The notes under the pieces are model-generated. The model was not told the origin of the DNA. It did no database searches and worked only from the letters and a program-made list of their open reading frames with translations. The translations under genes were made by a program, and so were the position numbers. Below, piece by piece: positions 37,323 through 44,790 of a stretch of 64,000 nucleotides of DNA (positions are counted from its first letter, which is position 1; every line of letters begins with the position of its first letter). Where the stretch lies: contig NZ_CP040872.1 in assembly GCF_006337065.1 (NCBI RefSeq), forward strand, positions 558,001-622,000, read 5' to 3'. The DNA is from Agromyces laixinhei (GTDB lineage Bacteria; Actinomycetota; Actinomycetes; Actinomycetales; Microbacteriaceae).

Positions 37323-38057
37323 TCAGCGAGCGCGCCCGTGCCCGTGGTCGTGGTCGTGGTCGTGCTCGTGCTCGTGGTCGGCCTCGCGTTCTCCGGTCAG
37401 CACCGAGACCGGCACCGTGCACGCATCGCCGCGCCAGGCCTCGATGCCCTCGCGCACGGCGAACGCGGCGATGACGAGGGCGGCGATGGAGTCCGCCCAC
37501 GCCCACCCGAGCAGGCTGTTGAGCAGGAGGCCCGCGAGAAGGGCGGCCGAGAGGTAAGCGCAGATCAGCGTCTGCTTCGAGTCGGCGATCGCGGAGGCGG
37601 AACCGAGCTCACGGCCGGTGCGCCGCTCGAACCACGACAGCAGCGGCATGACGGCGAGGCTCACGGCGGCGAGCGCGATGCCGACCGGGGAGTGCTCGGG
37701 TTCCGAAGCCCCGAGCAGCGAGCGGGCCGCATCGATCGAGACGAACAGCGCCAGGCCGAAGAACGAGACGGCGATGAGGCGCAGGGCGAAACGCTCCCGC
37801 CGGTGCGGATCGGGGGCGGCGAACTGCCAGGCCACGGCTGCGGCCGAGAGCACCTCGACGATCGAGTCGAGACCGAAGCCGATGAGCGCGGCCGACGAGG
37901 ACGCCGTTCCCGCGGCGAGGGCGATGATCGCCTCGATCACGTTGTACGTGATGGTCGCCGCGACGATCAGGCGGATGCGGCGGACGAGCACGACGCGGCG
38001 CTCGGCGGTGAGCGGCCGAGGTGGGCTCGCGCCCGGAGTGAGAGGTACCGACGTCAT
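37323..38057 (-). CDS. Cation diffusion facilitator family metal transporter
   Basis: A 244-residue CDF-like efflux protein. Six membrane segments lie between ~22 and 205, with the metal-site pattern SAALIGFGLDSIVEVLSA and a second Asp in WADSIAALVIAAFAVREG. The C-terminus is a His/Asp/Glu string (HEHEHDHDHDHGHG), a metal-collecting tail, while the usual cytoplasmic CDF domain is missing, making the protein shorter than the ~300-residue norm. Its ATG overlaps the stop of the metal-responsive regulator by 4 bases (ATG 38057 chosen over 38069). Export of Zn, Co, Cd or Ni is likely. Confidence 0.88.
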   Translation of the reverse strand: MTSVPLTPGASPPRPLTAERRVVLVRRIRLIVAATITYNVIEAIIALAAGTASSSAALIGFGLDSIVEVLSAAAVAWQFAAPDPHRRERFALRLIAVSFFGLALFVSIDAARSLLGASEPEHSPVGIALAAVSLAVMPLLSWFERRTGRELGSASAIADSKQTLICAYLSAALLAGLLLNSLLGWAWADSIAALVIAAFAVREGIEAWRGDACTVPVSVLTGEREADHEHEHDHDHDHGHGRAR

Positions 38058-38389
38058 GCGCAGGTGCATCCCTCGCTCGAGCAGCAGGCCGGGTCGACGA
38101 CGAGCACGAGTCGGAGCAGGTCGCCGAGCGCCGGTGCGAGGAGCTCATCAGCGAGACGGTACGAGGTGCGGCGGCCCTCTGGCACCGCCTCGACGAGTCC
38201 GCAACCGCGCAGGCATGCCAGCTGGTTGGACATCACCTGCCGGGAGACGCCGAGCGACTCGGCGAGGTCGGAGGGGTACGCCGGCGCGTCGCGGAGCGAG
38301 AGCAGGACCCGGGCGCGGGTCTCGTCGGAGAGCGCGTGCCCGAGGCGTGCGAGCGCCGCGGTGTGGGTCAGGGTCGCCGTATCGGTCAT
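38054..38389 (-). CDS. ArsR/SmtB (CmtR-like) metal-responsive repressor
   Basis: A 111-residue winged-helix repressor: LGHALSDETRARVLLSL, recognition helix SRQVMSNQLACLRGCGLVE and wing EGRRTSYRL. The cysteine pair CLRGC in the recognition region and the cysteine-rich tail ACCSSEGCTCA match the placement of metal ligands in CmtR-type Cd/Pb sensors. It heads an operon with the CDF transporter, so metal binding should release the promoter and switch on efflux. Confidence 0.9.
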   Translation of the reverse strand: MTDTATLTHTAALARLGHALSDETRARVLLSLRDAPAYPSDLAESLGVSRQVMSNQLACLRGCGLVEAVPEGRRTSYRLADELLAPALGDLLRLVLVVDPACCSSEGCTCA

Positions 38390-38396
38390 GTCGATG

Positions 38397-38425
38397 ACAG
38401 TACACGCGATTGTGGATTCACAAAA
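38397..38425 (-). promoter_or_regulatory. Promoter and operator of the CmtR-CDF operon
   Basis: On the minus strand, TACTGT (38397-38402) is 7 bases before the ATG, giving a leaderless mRNA, with TTTTGT (38420-38425) 17 bases further up as -35. TTGTG-GATT-CACAA (38410-38423), a 5-bp inverted repeat, overlaps the -35 and is the probable repressor site. Confidence 0.55.
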
Positions 38426-38476
38426 GACTGTACCGACTTGATGGCGAGGAGGCGGTTCGCGTCGGACCCGGTTTGC

Positions 38477-39109
38477 TCATGCCCCCGCCCTGGTGAAGGT
38501 CACATGGGTGACGCCGCTGGGTGCTGAGGTTGCCTCGACGCCGTAGTCCTGCTCGATGCCCTCCAACCCGTCCCAGAGCCGCACGCCACGACCGAGCAGG
38601 ATGGGGACCACGACGACGTGCAGGTAGTCGACGAGCCCGGCGGCGAGGAAGTCGCGGATCACGGTGGGGCCGCCGCCGAGGCGCACATCGAGGCCGTCAG
38701 CGGCAGCTTTCGACTTCTCCACCGCTTCAGCAGGCGGGGCATCGATGAAGTGGAACGTCGTGCCGCCCTCCATCTCGATGGACGGGCGGGTGTGGTGGGT
38801 GAGCACGAAGACCGGCGTGTGGAACGGCGGGTTGGGTCCCCAGGCGCCCTTCCAATCCGGATCCTCGTGCCATCCGGGGTGCCCGAACTTGCCGGCGCCC
38901 ATGATCTCGGCCCCGATCCCGGAGTCGTGTCGCTGTACGAAGGCGTCGTCGACGCCGCCGCTGCCGCCGGGCTGCCACCACTGCGTGGCGAACATCCATT
39001 GATGCAGTCGGTCACCGGCGTGACCGAAGTGCGCGTCGGCGTCTTGGCCCTCACCGGTGCCGAAACCGTCGAGGGAGATGGCGAAGTTGTGAACGCGAAC
39101 GAGAGACAT
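38477..39109 (-). CDS. Dihydrofolate reductase-like (RibD C-terminal) protein
   Basis: A 210-residue protein with VRVHNFAISLDGFGTGEGQ, GAEIMGAGKFG, PVFVLTHHTR, RLGGGPTVIRDFLAAGLVDYLH and PILLGRGVRLW, all landmarks of the RibD-C/YyaP group. Uncharacterised in nearly all actinobacteria. It is followed by a second paralogue (39188-39766) in the same orientation, but the two proteins are only distantly alike and the 78-bp gap suggests either a shared transcript or separate promoters. Confidence 0.88.
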   Translation of the reverse strand: MSLVRVHNFAISLDGFGTGEGQDADAHFGHAGDRLHQWMFATQWWQPGGSGGVDDAFVQRHDSGIGAEIMGAGKFGHPGWHEDPDWKGAWGPNPPFHTPVFVLTHHTRPSIEMEGGTTFHFIDAPPAEAVEKSKAAADGLDVRLGGGPTVIRDFLAAGLVDYLHVVVVPILLGRGVRLWDGLEGIEQDYGVEATSAPSGVTHVTFTRAGA

Positions 39110-39187
39110 GGGGTGCTCTTTCTCTGGAGACGATTGGTTCGTCAGTCGTGAACATGCGGGTGAGGCTTCGTGATCGGCGGCTCCGGT

Positions 39188-39766
39188 TCAGCTCTCGACC
39201 GCTGGAGGTCCGTCGAGCACGGTGGGGACGTACTCGAGTAATTGGATGCTTCCGTCGAAGGTGCGGCTCTCGACGAGTTCGAGGGAGAGGTCCGGGTAGC
39301 CGTCGAAGACGCGCTCACGTCCCGTGGCTCCGGTGATCACCGGGAACACCACCACACGGAAGCGATCCACGAGCCCGGCCGAGAGCAGCGTCCGAACAAG
39401 GCTGAGACTGCCGATGGTGCGCAGTTCCCGCGACTCGCGCCGCTTCAGGTCTCGAACCGCCGCGACCGGGTCGTTGTCGACCAGTTCGGTGTTCGCCCAC
39501 GAGAGCGGTTCGCTGAGCGTGGAGGAGAACACGATCTTGCGCGCTGCGGCCAATGCCCGTGACGCAGGGTCGTCCGCCTGGGCCAGGTGCTCGGCGAAGA
39601 GCCGATAGGTGGTCGCGCCCATGAGCTGGATGGGCTCCCCCTTCAGGCTGTCCTGCTCCAGCCAGGCGAGGTACTCGGGTCCCTCCATGCCCCAGTAACC
39701 GGGCCAGCCCTCGGCGCCTCCATAGCCGTCGAGCGAAATGATGAAGTCCACCATCAACGCTGACAT
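39188..39766 (-). CDS. Dihydrofolate reductase-like (RibD C-terminal) protein
   Basis: A 192-residue RibD-C-type protein: MVDFIISLDGYGGAEGWPG, LMGATTYRLFAEHLAQ, KIVFSSTLSEPLSWANTEL, LRTIGSLSLVRTLLSAGLVDRFR and VFPVITGATGRERVF. The ATG at 39766 follows GGAAGGGG. It is the upstream member of a pair with 38477-39109; a third relative lies at 17730-18293. Divergent from a TetR gene across a 385-bp region, which may repress it. The enzyme activity is not established. Confidence 0.87.
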   Translation of the reverse strand: MSALMVDFIISLDGYGGAEGWPGYWGMEGPEYLAWLEQDSLKGEPIQLMGATTYRLFAEHLAQADDPASRALAAARKIVFSSTLSEPLSWANTELVDNDPVAAVRDLKRRESRELRTIGSLSLVRTLLSAGLVDRFRVVVFPVITGATGRERVFDGYPDLSLELVESRTFDGSIQLLEYVPTVLDGPPAVES

Positions 39767-40151
39767 CGCAATCCCCTTCCATGGGGCTCTCGTGTTCCGA
39801 ACAACGCGACCCACGCGGCTCTGCGGCGAGCGGTCGCGGCGGCGGTGAGGTAGATGAGTGCGGAGCGCATGGTCAGCAGGGTGACCACGTGCACGTCGGC
39901 CGTGCGAAAGGATGTCGCGCAGATCATGACCAGGCCCAAGATGCCGGGCCGGCGCGACCGCAGCACTGCCTCCATCGCGGGGCTCTCCAGGCACGGCGGC
40001 TCAGCGCCTCGCGGCTCAGTTCGAGATCGGCCTCGAGCTTGGGTAAGTGCTCGGACACGGGTCGACCTCCAGCAGATAACGTGAACAGGTAGTGTCGAGT
40101 TACAGCGTAGACCCATATCTTGAACATGTCTATTCAGGTTAGGAGATTGAT
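39767..40151 (-). pseudogene. 385-bp region with a possible broken coding stretch
   Basis: Between the RibD-like gene and the TetR gene, the minus strand holds two overlapping fragments in different frames. One gives VSEHLPKLEADLELSREAL from about 40058; the other gives VLRSRRPGILGLVMICATSF and a hydrophobic continuation ending at 39754. Together they look like one small gene split by a frameshift, but no family is recognised and it may be non-coding. The right end (40085-40140) is AT-rich and must hold the divergent promoters; TGAA/TTCA arms around 40121-40136 are a weak candidate operator. Confidence 0.3.
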
Positions 40152-40748
40152 GTGACCACCGCCGCATCGAAGACCCCCAAACGCGCCGACGCCCGCAAGA
40201 ACATCGAGAAGATCACCCAGGCCGCCATCGAATGCCTCGGGCAGGATCCCGATGCGAGCCTCGGGCAGGTCGCACAGGCCGCGGGCGTGGGCCGGGTCAC
40301 CCTGTACGGGCACTTCCCCTCACGCGAGCTGCTCGTCGAGGCTGCGCTCGTCCGTGCCCTGACCGACGGCGACCGAGTGCTCGAAGCGGTCGACCTCACC
40401 GGCGACCCGCGCGCGGCACTGCGTGCGCTCATCGAATCCAGCTGGCAGTTGACGGCGCAAGCCGGCACCATCCTCGAGGCGGCCCAGGCGGTCCTCCCGC
40501 CCGGGCGCATCCGCGAACTGCACGCCGAACCCGAAGCGCGCGTGAATCACCTGATCCGTCGCGGCCAAGCCGAGGGCGTCTTTCGCACCGACCTCCCGGT
40601 CAGCTGGCTCGCCAGCTCCATGCACCACGTCATGAAGGGGGCTGCGGCCGACATCACGGCCGGACGTCTCGACCCCGGCGACGCCGGACAATTCATCGCA
40701 GAGGTGATCCTCGGCGCCTACACGCCACCGGTGATCCGGAGCACCTGA
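40152..40748 (+). CDS. TetR family transcriptional regulator
   Basis: A 198-residue regulator starting at GTG 40152, 6 bases after AGGAG. The helix-turn-helix spans ~20-65 (KITQAAIECLGQDPDASLGQVAQAAGVGRVTLYGHFPSRELL). The C-terminal domain (SWQLTAQAGTILEAAQAVLPPGRIRELHAEPEARVNHLIRRGQAEGVFR) is of the TetR_C type seen in regulators of drug-handling genes. It is divergent from the two RibD-like genes, which are the likeliest targets. Confidence 0.92.
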   Translation: MTTAASKTPKRADARKNIEKITQAAIECLGQDPDASLGQVAQAAGVGRVTLYGHFPSRELLVEAALVRALTDGDRVLEAVDLTGDPRAALRALIESSWQLTAQAGTILEAAQAVLPPGRIRELHAEPEARVNHLIRRGQAEGVFRTDLPVSWLASSMHHVMKGAAADITAGRLDPGDAGQFIAEVILGAYTPPVIRST

Positions 40749-40902
40749 ACCGGCATCGACGAGGCCGCATCTCCTGATCGGCGTATCCAAGGGAGGATCG
40801 CGCAGAGTGTGACGCATGGCCGGGCGGCCCAAGCGCGTGCCAGGGCAGATTCTTGTGATCGATGCCGCCCCCTGTGATTCCGGACCGCGCCAGGAGCCCG
40901 AC

Positions 40903-40933
40903 TTGACTGTGCCCCAGGGGCATGGTTTCTACT
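40903..40933 (+). promoter_or_regulatory. MerR-type promoter with 19-bp spacer and palindrome
   Basis: TTGACT (40903-40908) and TCTACT (40928-40933) are 19 bp apart, the long spacer typical of MerR-activated promoters. The perfect palindrome TGCCCC-A-GGGGCA (40910-40922) lies between them, exactly where a MerR dimer would bind and untwist DNA. Confidence 0.6.
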
Positions 40934-40984
40934 TGCCCTAGCCCCCGATCGGCGAAGTCGGGGCGCAGGGGCGGAGGAGTCGAG

Positions 40985-41719
40985 ATGGCATGGAGTACCC
41001 GGGAGCTGGCGCAGATCGCTGGAACGACCGTGAAGGCGGTGCGCCACTATCACGAGGTCGGGTTACTCGACGAGCCTGAACGGTCGTCGAACGGGTACAA
41101 GCAGTACGAGGTCCGGCATCTCATTCGAGTGTTGCAGATTCGGAGGTTGTCGGAACTCGGTCTGTCCTTGACGCAGATCTCCACTCTGCAGAGCACCGAG
41201 GAGAATCCGAGGGAGGCGCTTCGGGCCATCGATGCGGAGCTCGCCACGACCATCGACCGACTCCAGAGCGTGCGGACCGAGATCGCCGCGCTCCTCGAGC
41301 ACGGCTCACCGGCCGTGCTGCCCCGGAGCTTCGGCGCGGCTGCACATGGGATGACGGAAACCGACCGATCGCTCATCATGATCTACTCGCGCATCCTGTC
41401 CGATGACGCCATGCGCGACATGAGCGAGATCTTCACGGCCGACCGAAGCGATGCTGATCGGGAGTTCGAGACGCTCTCGCCACATGCCGACCTCGCCACG
41501 CGCGTGCGCCTCGCCGAGCAACTCGCCCCCGAGCTCGGAGCCCAGTACGCGAAGTACCCGTGGCTGTCCGATCCGGCGACGCAGTCCACTGATCGCTCCG
41601 CTTTGCTCCACGATCAAGATGCGGTGGTGCAGTTGTACAACCTTGCCCAGCTCGAGGTCCTGTACCGCGCGCACCTGCTCGCATCCGGTCAGACCGACGA
41701 GCGACTTCCGATGCAGTGA
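40985..41719 (+). CDS. MerR family transcriptional regulator
   Basis: A 244-residue regulator. The MerR DNA-binding domain is at ~4-70 (TRELAQIAGTTVKAVRHYHEVGLLDEPERSSNGYKQYEV), followed by a dimerisation coiled coil (EALRAIDAELATTIDRLQSVRTEIAALLEH) and a ~140-residue helical C-terminal domain without cysteines, so an organic or drug ligand is more likely than a metal. The promoter upstream has a long-spacer MerR architecture, suggesting autoactivation. The small multidrug export gene downstream is a possible target. Confidence 0.92.
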   Translation: MAWSTRELAQIAGTTVKAVRHYHEVGLLDEPERSSNGYKQYEVRHLIRVLQIRRLSELGLSLTQISTLQSTEENPREALRAIDAELATTIDRLQSVRTEIAALLEHGSPAVLPRSFGAAAHGMTETDRSLIMIYSRILSDDAMRDMSEIFTADRSDADREFETLSPHADLATRVRLAEQLAPELGAQYAKYPWLSDPATQSTDRSALLHDQDAVVQLYNLAQLEVLYRAHLLASGQTDERLPMQ

Positions 41720-41803
41720 CCCGCAGGTCGATCTCGTCCGAGCCGCCGGCGCACGCCGACATCACGGCCGCCCGGCCACGCTGACCCCGGATCGCCACTT
41801 GTC

Positions 41804-41823
41804 GACGCCGCGCTCGCGGCGTC
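41804..41823 (+). terminator. Perfect 8-bp hairpin after MerR gene
   Basis: GACGCCGC-GCTC-GCGGCGTC, 84 bases after the MerR stop and before the export gene. Confidence 0.6.
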
Positions 41824-41877
41824 GTCTCACTTGCCATGCCTGTTGGCGTCAATCGCGCCGTCGTGAAGGGAACCCCC

Positions 41878-42471
41878 ATGTCCAACCCCGTCGAAGGACT
41901 CATCTCCGGCTTCCAGGACCTGGTCGCCCAGGTGCCGGACGCCGTCCAACCGCTCATCGTCGCCGCGGCCGGCGCGATTCCATTCATCGAGGAGGGCGCC
42001 GCCGGGATCGGCGTCGTCGCGGGCCTCAATCCAGTCGTGGCGTTCGGCGCGAGTGTGGTCGGCAACCTCGTCAGCGTCGTGTTCGTCGTGCTGCTCGGTG
42101 CGCGGGTCCGTGGCTCGATTGTGAACCGTCGGTCGCAACGCATCACGGTGGCGAGCACCGCGAGTACAGCAGCGGCTGTCGGGGAAACCACCGACCGAGG
42201 TCTCGACACCGACCGTCCCGAGGTGAAGGCGGGTGGAGAGTCCATGGGAAAGCAGAAGCTCCGGCGCTGGCTCGTGCGTTTCGGGGTCCCAGGCGCCAGC
42301 CTGCTCGCGCCGATGGCGCTCCCAACCCAGCTCACCGCCGCGTTCCTCGTGAGCGTCGGCGTCAACAAGGGCCGCGTCATCGTGTGGCAGGCGATCGCCA
42401 TCATCCTCTGGACAGCCCTCGTCACCATCTCGGCGACCCTCGCACTGCTCGTGGTCACGAACGTCGGCTGA
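41878..42471 (+). CDS. Small multidrug export-family membrane protein
   Basis: A 197-residue protein of the putative small multi-drug export family (Pfam Sm_multidrug_ex). AAGAIPFIEEGAAGIGVVAGLNPVVAFGASVVGNLVSV gives the family's EGAAG-containing re-entrant motif, followed by a polar ~45-residue loop and FGVPGASLLAPMALPTQLTAAFLVSVGVNKGRVIVWQ. ATG 41878 is preferred (GAAGGG 7 bases upstream) over ATG 41836. Despite the name, transport has not been shown for most members. Its neighbours are a MerR regulator and a CPBP protease. Confidence 0.82.
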   Translation: MSNPVEGLISGFQDLVAQVPDAVQPLIVAAAGAIPFIEEGAAGIGVVAGLNPVVAFGASVVGNLVSVVFVVLLGARVRGSIVNRRSQRITVASTASTAAAVGETTDRGLDTDRPEVKAGGESMGKQKLRRWLVRFGVPGASLLAPMALPTQLTAAFLVSVGVNKGRVIVWQAIAIILWTALVTISATLALLVVTNVG

Positions 42472-42554
42472 CACGAACCAGCTGCCACGAACCAGCTGCC
42501 ACGAACCAACTGACACGAACTACCCGACCCGAACTCTCCGAAACGACTCTTCGA
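42472..42554 (+). repeat. 14-bp tandem repeat in the leader of the CPBP gene
   Basis: Five units with exact 14-bp period (42472, 42486, 42500, 42514, 42528), consensus CACGAACCAGCTGC decaying toward the gene, then a sixth, shorter unit. The tract starts right at the stop codon of the export gene and ends 15 bases before the CPBP start. Confidence 0.85.
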
Positions 42555-42569
42555 CACGAAAGGCGGACC

Positions 42570-43283
42570 ATGAAACCCAACCCCGAACCCACTGTCCTCC
42601 CCGCACGTACCCGCCCGTCCCGTCCCGGCTGGCCCGAGATCATCGTCGGTCTGTCCGTGACGCTCGCGGTCGGGTCGCTTGCGCTCCTCATCGTTCCGCT
42701 ACTCCCTGAGTCCGAGCCAGTCCTCTCGGGCCTGGTGCTCGCCGGGTGGTCGGTTCTCGCACCATTCGCCGGGTTCGCCGCGGCTGCGCTCATCCGCATC
42801 CGATCCTGGCCGGCGTTCAGCATCAGGCGAACGACTTGGCGTTGGCTGCTCGTCGGCATCGTGGCGGGCGTCGTGGGATTCATCCTGAAGGGGGTGCTCA
42901 ACGCCGCGATCATCGCGCTCGGGTTCGAGGAGAACGCGCAGGTCCCGTACTACGAGGCTGCCGGCGGCGGCATCCTTCCGCTCGTCCTGACCTTCGCGAT
43001 GATCTCTCTCCTCGTGCCGCTCGGGGAGGAGTTCCTGTTCCGTGGCGTCGTCATGAACGGACTGCTCCGCTACGGCGCGGTGGTCGCCGTGATTGCGAGC
43101 TCGGTCGTCTTCGCACTGTTCCACGGCATCAATCTGGCGCTGCCCGGCGCCGTGGTCTTCGGCATCATCTGCGCCGAGCTCGTTCGGCGCAGCGGCTCGA
43201 TCTGGCCCGCCGTCGCCGCGCACACGATCAACAACCTCGGCCTCCCGGTGTTCGTGCTCATCGTCAGCACAAGCGGGATGTGA
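42570..43283 (+). CDS. CPBP family intramembrane glutamic endopeptidase
   Basis: A 237-residue membrane protease with about seven helices. The Abi/CAAX-protease motifs are clear: EEFLFRGVVMNGLLRYG (motif 1, EExxxR), FALFHGINLALPGAVVFGI (motif 2, FxxxH) and SIWPAVAAHTINNLGLPVF (motif 3, HxxxN). Related proteins mature peptides or give self-immunity to bacteriocins; no bacteriocin gene is near. The ATG at 42570 follows AAAGGCGG. It lies downstream of the export gene across a 98-bp repeat-rich gap and may share its transcript. Confidence 0.9.
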   Translation: MKPNPEPTVLPARTRPSRPGWPEIIVGLSVTLAVGSLALLIVPLLPESEPVLSGLVLAGWSVLAPFAGFAAAALIRIRSWPAFSIRRTTWRWLLVGIVAGVVGFILKGVLNAAIIALGFEENAQVPYYEAAGGGILPLVLTFAMISLLVPLGEEFLFRGVVMNGLLRYGAVVAVIASSVVFALFHGINLALPGAVVFGIICAELVRRSGSIWPAVAAHTINNLGLPVFVLIVSTSGM

Positions 43284-43303
43284 GCGCAAGCAGCCTGAGC
43301 TGA

Positions 43304-44140
43304 CTAGAAGATCATCGGCCGATCGTCGTCGTCTTCGCCGAGTGCGAGCTCGACGAGCACCGGCACATGGTCGCTGGGGGCGTCGCCCTTGCGCTCGTTG
43401 CGGTGGATCGAGGCATCCGTCACGGCCTCTGCGAACGCGGCCGAACCGAGGATGAAGTCGATGCGCATGCCCTCGTTGCGCGGGAACCGGAGCTGCTTGT
43501 AGTCCCAGTAGGTGAAGCCCTCGGGGATGCGGGGGCGCACCACGTCGGTCACACCGGCGTTCTCGAGCGTGAAGAACGCCTGCCGCTCGGCGGGCGAGAC
43601 GTGCGTCGTGACTCCCTCGATCACCGTCGGGTCGCCGTTGTCGACATCGAGCGGGGCGATGTTGAAGTCGCCGGTCAGCGCGAGCGGCACTTCGGGCCGG
43701 GCGGATGTCTCGGCGCGCGTGTACTCGGTGAGTGCTGCGAGCCAGTCGAGCTTGTAGGTGTAGTGCGGGTCACCCAGCGAGCGGCCGTTGGGCACGTAGA
43801 GGCTCCACACGCGAGCACCGCCGACCGTCGCGCCGATCGCCCGCGCCTCCTGGGGCTGGTCGGGGCCCTCGAGACCCTTGAGGAACCCCGGCATGCCCGG
43901 GAACGAGGTCTCGACCTCGCCGATCGGCGAGCGGCTCGCGATCGCCACGCCGTTCCACTGGTTCAGGCCGTGGATGGCGAGCTCGTAGCCGGCCTCTTCG
44001 AATGCCTCGACCGGGAACTGCTCGGGTCTGCACTTGATCTCCTGCATGGCGAGCACATCGACGTCTTCGCGCACCATCCAGTCGACGACGCGACCGACTC
44101 GGGTGCGGATCGAATTGACGTTCCAGGTGGCGATGCGCAT
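43304..44140 (-). CDS. xthA: Exodeoxyribonuclease III
   Basis: A 278-residue AP endonuclease/3'-exonuclease for base-excision repair. Family motifs in order: RIATWNVNSIRTR, LAMQEIKC (metal-binding Glu), WSLYVPNGRS (Tyr), LTGDFNIAP (Asp/Asn), RIDFILGS and SDHVPVLVEL (catalytic Asp-His). Length is normal. ATG 44140 is preceded on the minus strand by TAGGCT with 6 bases between, so the mRNA is probably leaderless. It is convergent with the CPBP gene, with only 20 bp between them. Confidence 0.96.
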   Translation of the reverse strand: MRIATWNVNSIRTRVGRVVDWMVREDVDVLAMQEIKCRPEQFPVEAFEEAGYELAIHGLNQWNGVAIASRSPIGEVETSFPGMPGFLKGLEGPDQPQEARAIGATVGGARVWSLYVPNGRSLGDPHYTYKLDWLAALTEYTRAETSARPEVPLALTGDFNIAPLDVDNGDPTVIEGVTTHVSPAERQAFFTLENAGVTDVVRPRIPEGFTYWDYKQLRFPRNEGMRIDFILGSAAFAEAVTDASIHRNERKGDAPSDHVPVLVELALGEDDDDRPMIF

Positions 44141-44146
44141 GGGCCA

Positions 44147-44152
44147 AGCCTA
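44147..44152 (-). promoter_or_regulatory. -10 element (TAGGCT) for leaderless xthA
   Basis: Minus-strand TAGGCT, 6 bases before ATG 44140; same hexamer as upstream of panD. Confidence 0.5.
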
Positions 44153-44195
44153 TTCGGGCGGGATGACAGAGCGGAGCGCAGGTGCTGCTGAGGGC

Positions 44196-44693
44196 TTACG
44201 AACGCCCCATCGAGAGCCGTGGCAGCGCGATCCAGAGCAATGCGGCGACGACCAACGCGATGCCGAGGGCCACGAAGCCCGCTGTGCGGCTGAGCGCCAG
44301 CTCGAAGATGAGCCCCGCCACGCCCGCCGCGAGCAGCGATGCGACGAGCAGGTGCGCCCGCAGCAATCGGTCTCCGCGCCGGACGATCTGCTCCTTCTGC
44401 CGTTGACCGAACAGTTGCCGATGCAGAATCACCGGGGCGAAGCCGAGCAGCGTCGCGGCGAACGCGAGTGCCACGAGCACGAGGTAGAGCCACAGCTGGT
44501 AGCCGTCGAGCTCGGTGAACCTGGGCTGGAACGCCGCGGCGAGCAGGAAGCCCGTGATGATCTGCGTGCCGGTCTGCGTCGCCCGCAGCTCCTGCAGAAT
44601 GTCGTTCCAATTGCGGTCGAGGCGCTCGGTGCGGGTCTCGTCGCGACCGTCGCTGCGGTCGTCCTCCGCAGAATTGCTCTCTTCGGCGGCCAT
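44196..44693 (-). CDS. DUF6328 family membrane protein
   Basis: A 165-residue protein with a ~30-residue acidic N-terminus, the conserved block ELRATQTGTQIITGFLLAAAFQPRF, and four membrane segments (about 38-58, 68-90, 112-132 and 138-158). I recognise it as the DUF6328 type, common in Actinobacteria and of unknown function. The transcript is probably leaderless (TACGCT 6 bases upstream). It is divergent from the cofE gene. Confidence 0.83.
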   Translation of the reverse strand: MAAEESNSAEDDRSDGRDETRTERLDRNWNDILQELRATQTGTQIITGFLLAAAFQPRFTELDGYQLWLYLVLVALAFAATLLGFAPVILHRQLFGQRQKEQIVRRGDRLLRAHLLVASLLAAGVAGLIFELALSRTAGFVALGIALVVAALLWIALPRLSMGRS

Positions 44694-44699
44694 GAGGTG

Positions 44700-44705
44700 A
44701 GCGTA
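44700..44705 (-). promoter_or_regulatory. -10 element (TACGCT) for leaderless DUF6328 gene
   Basis: Minus-strand TACGCT, 6 bases before ATG 44693. Confidence 0.5.
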
Positions 44706-44790
44706 GCGCAGCGGTCTGGAGCACCGAAGTTCTGGTGCACCGGCATCCGAAGCTGCGAAGATCGAGGTACGCGAGAGCCGGGGGTTGACC

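Noticed and set aside
44785..44790. TTG start for cofE
   Set aside because: GTG at 44791 has better spacing from GGGGG; TTG remains possible and changes only two residues.
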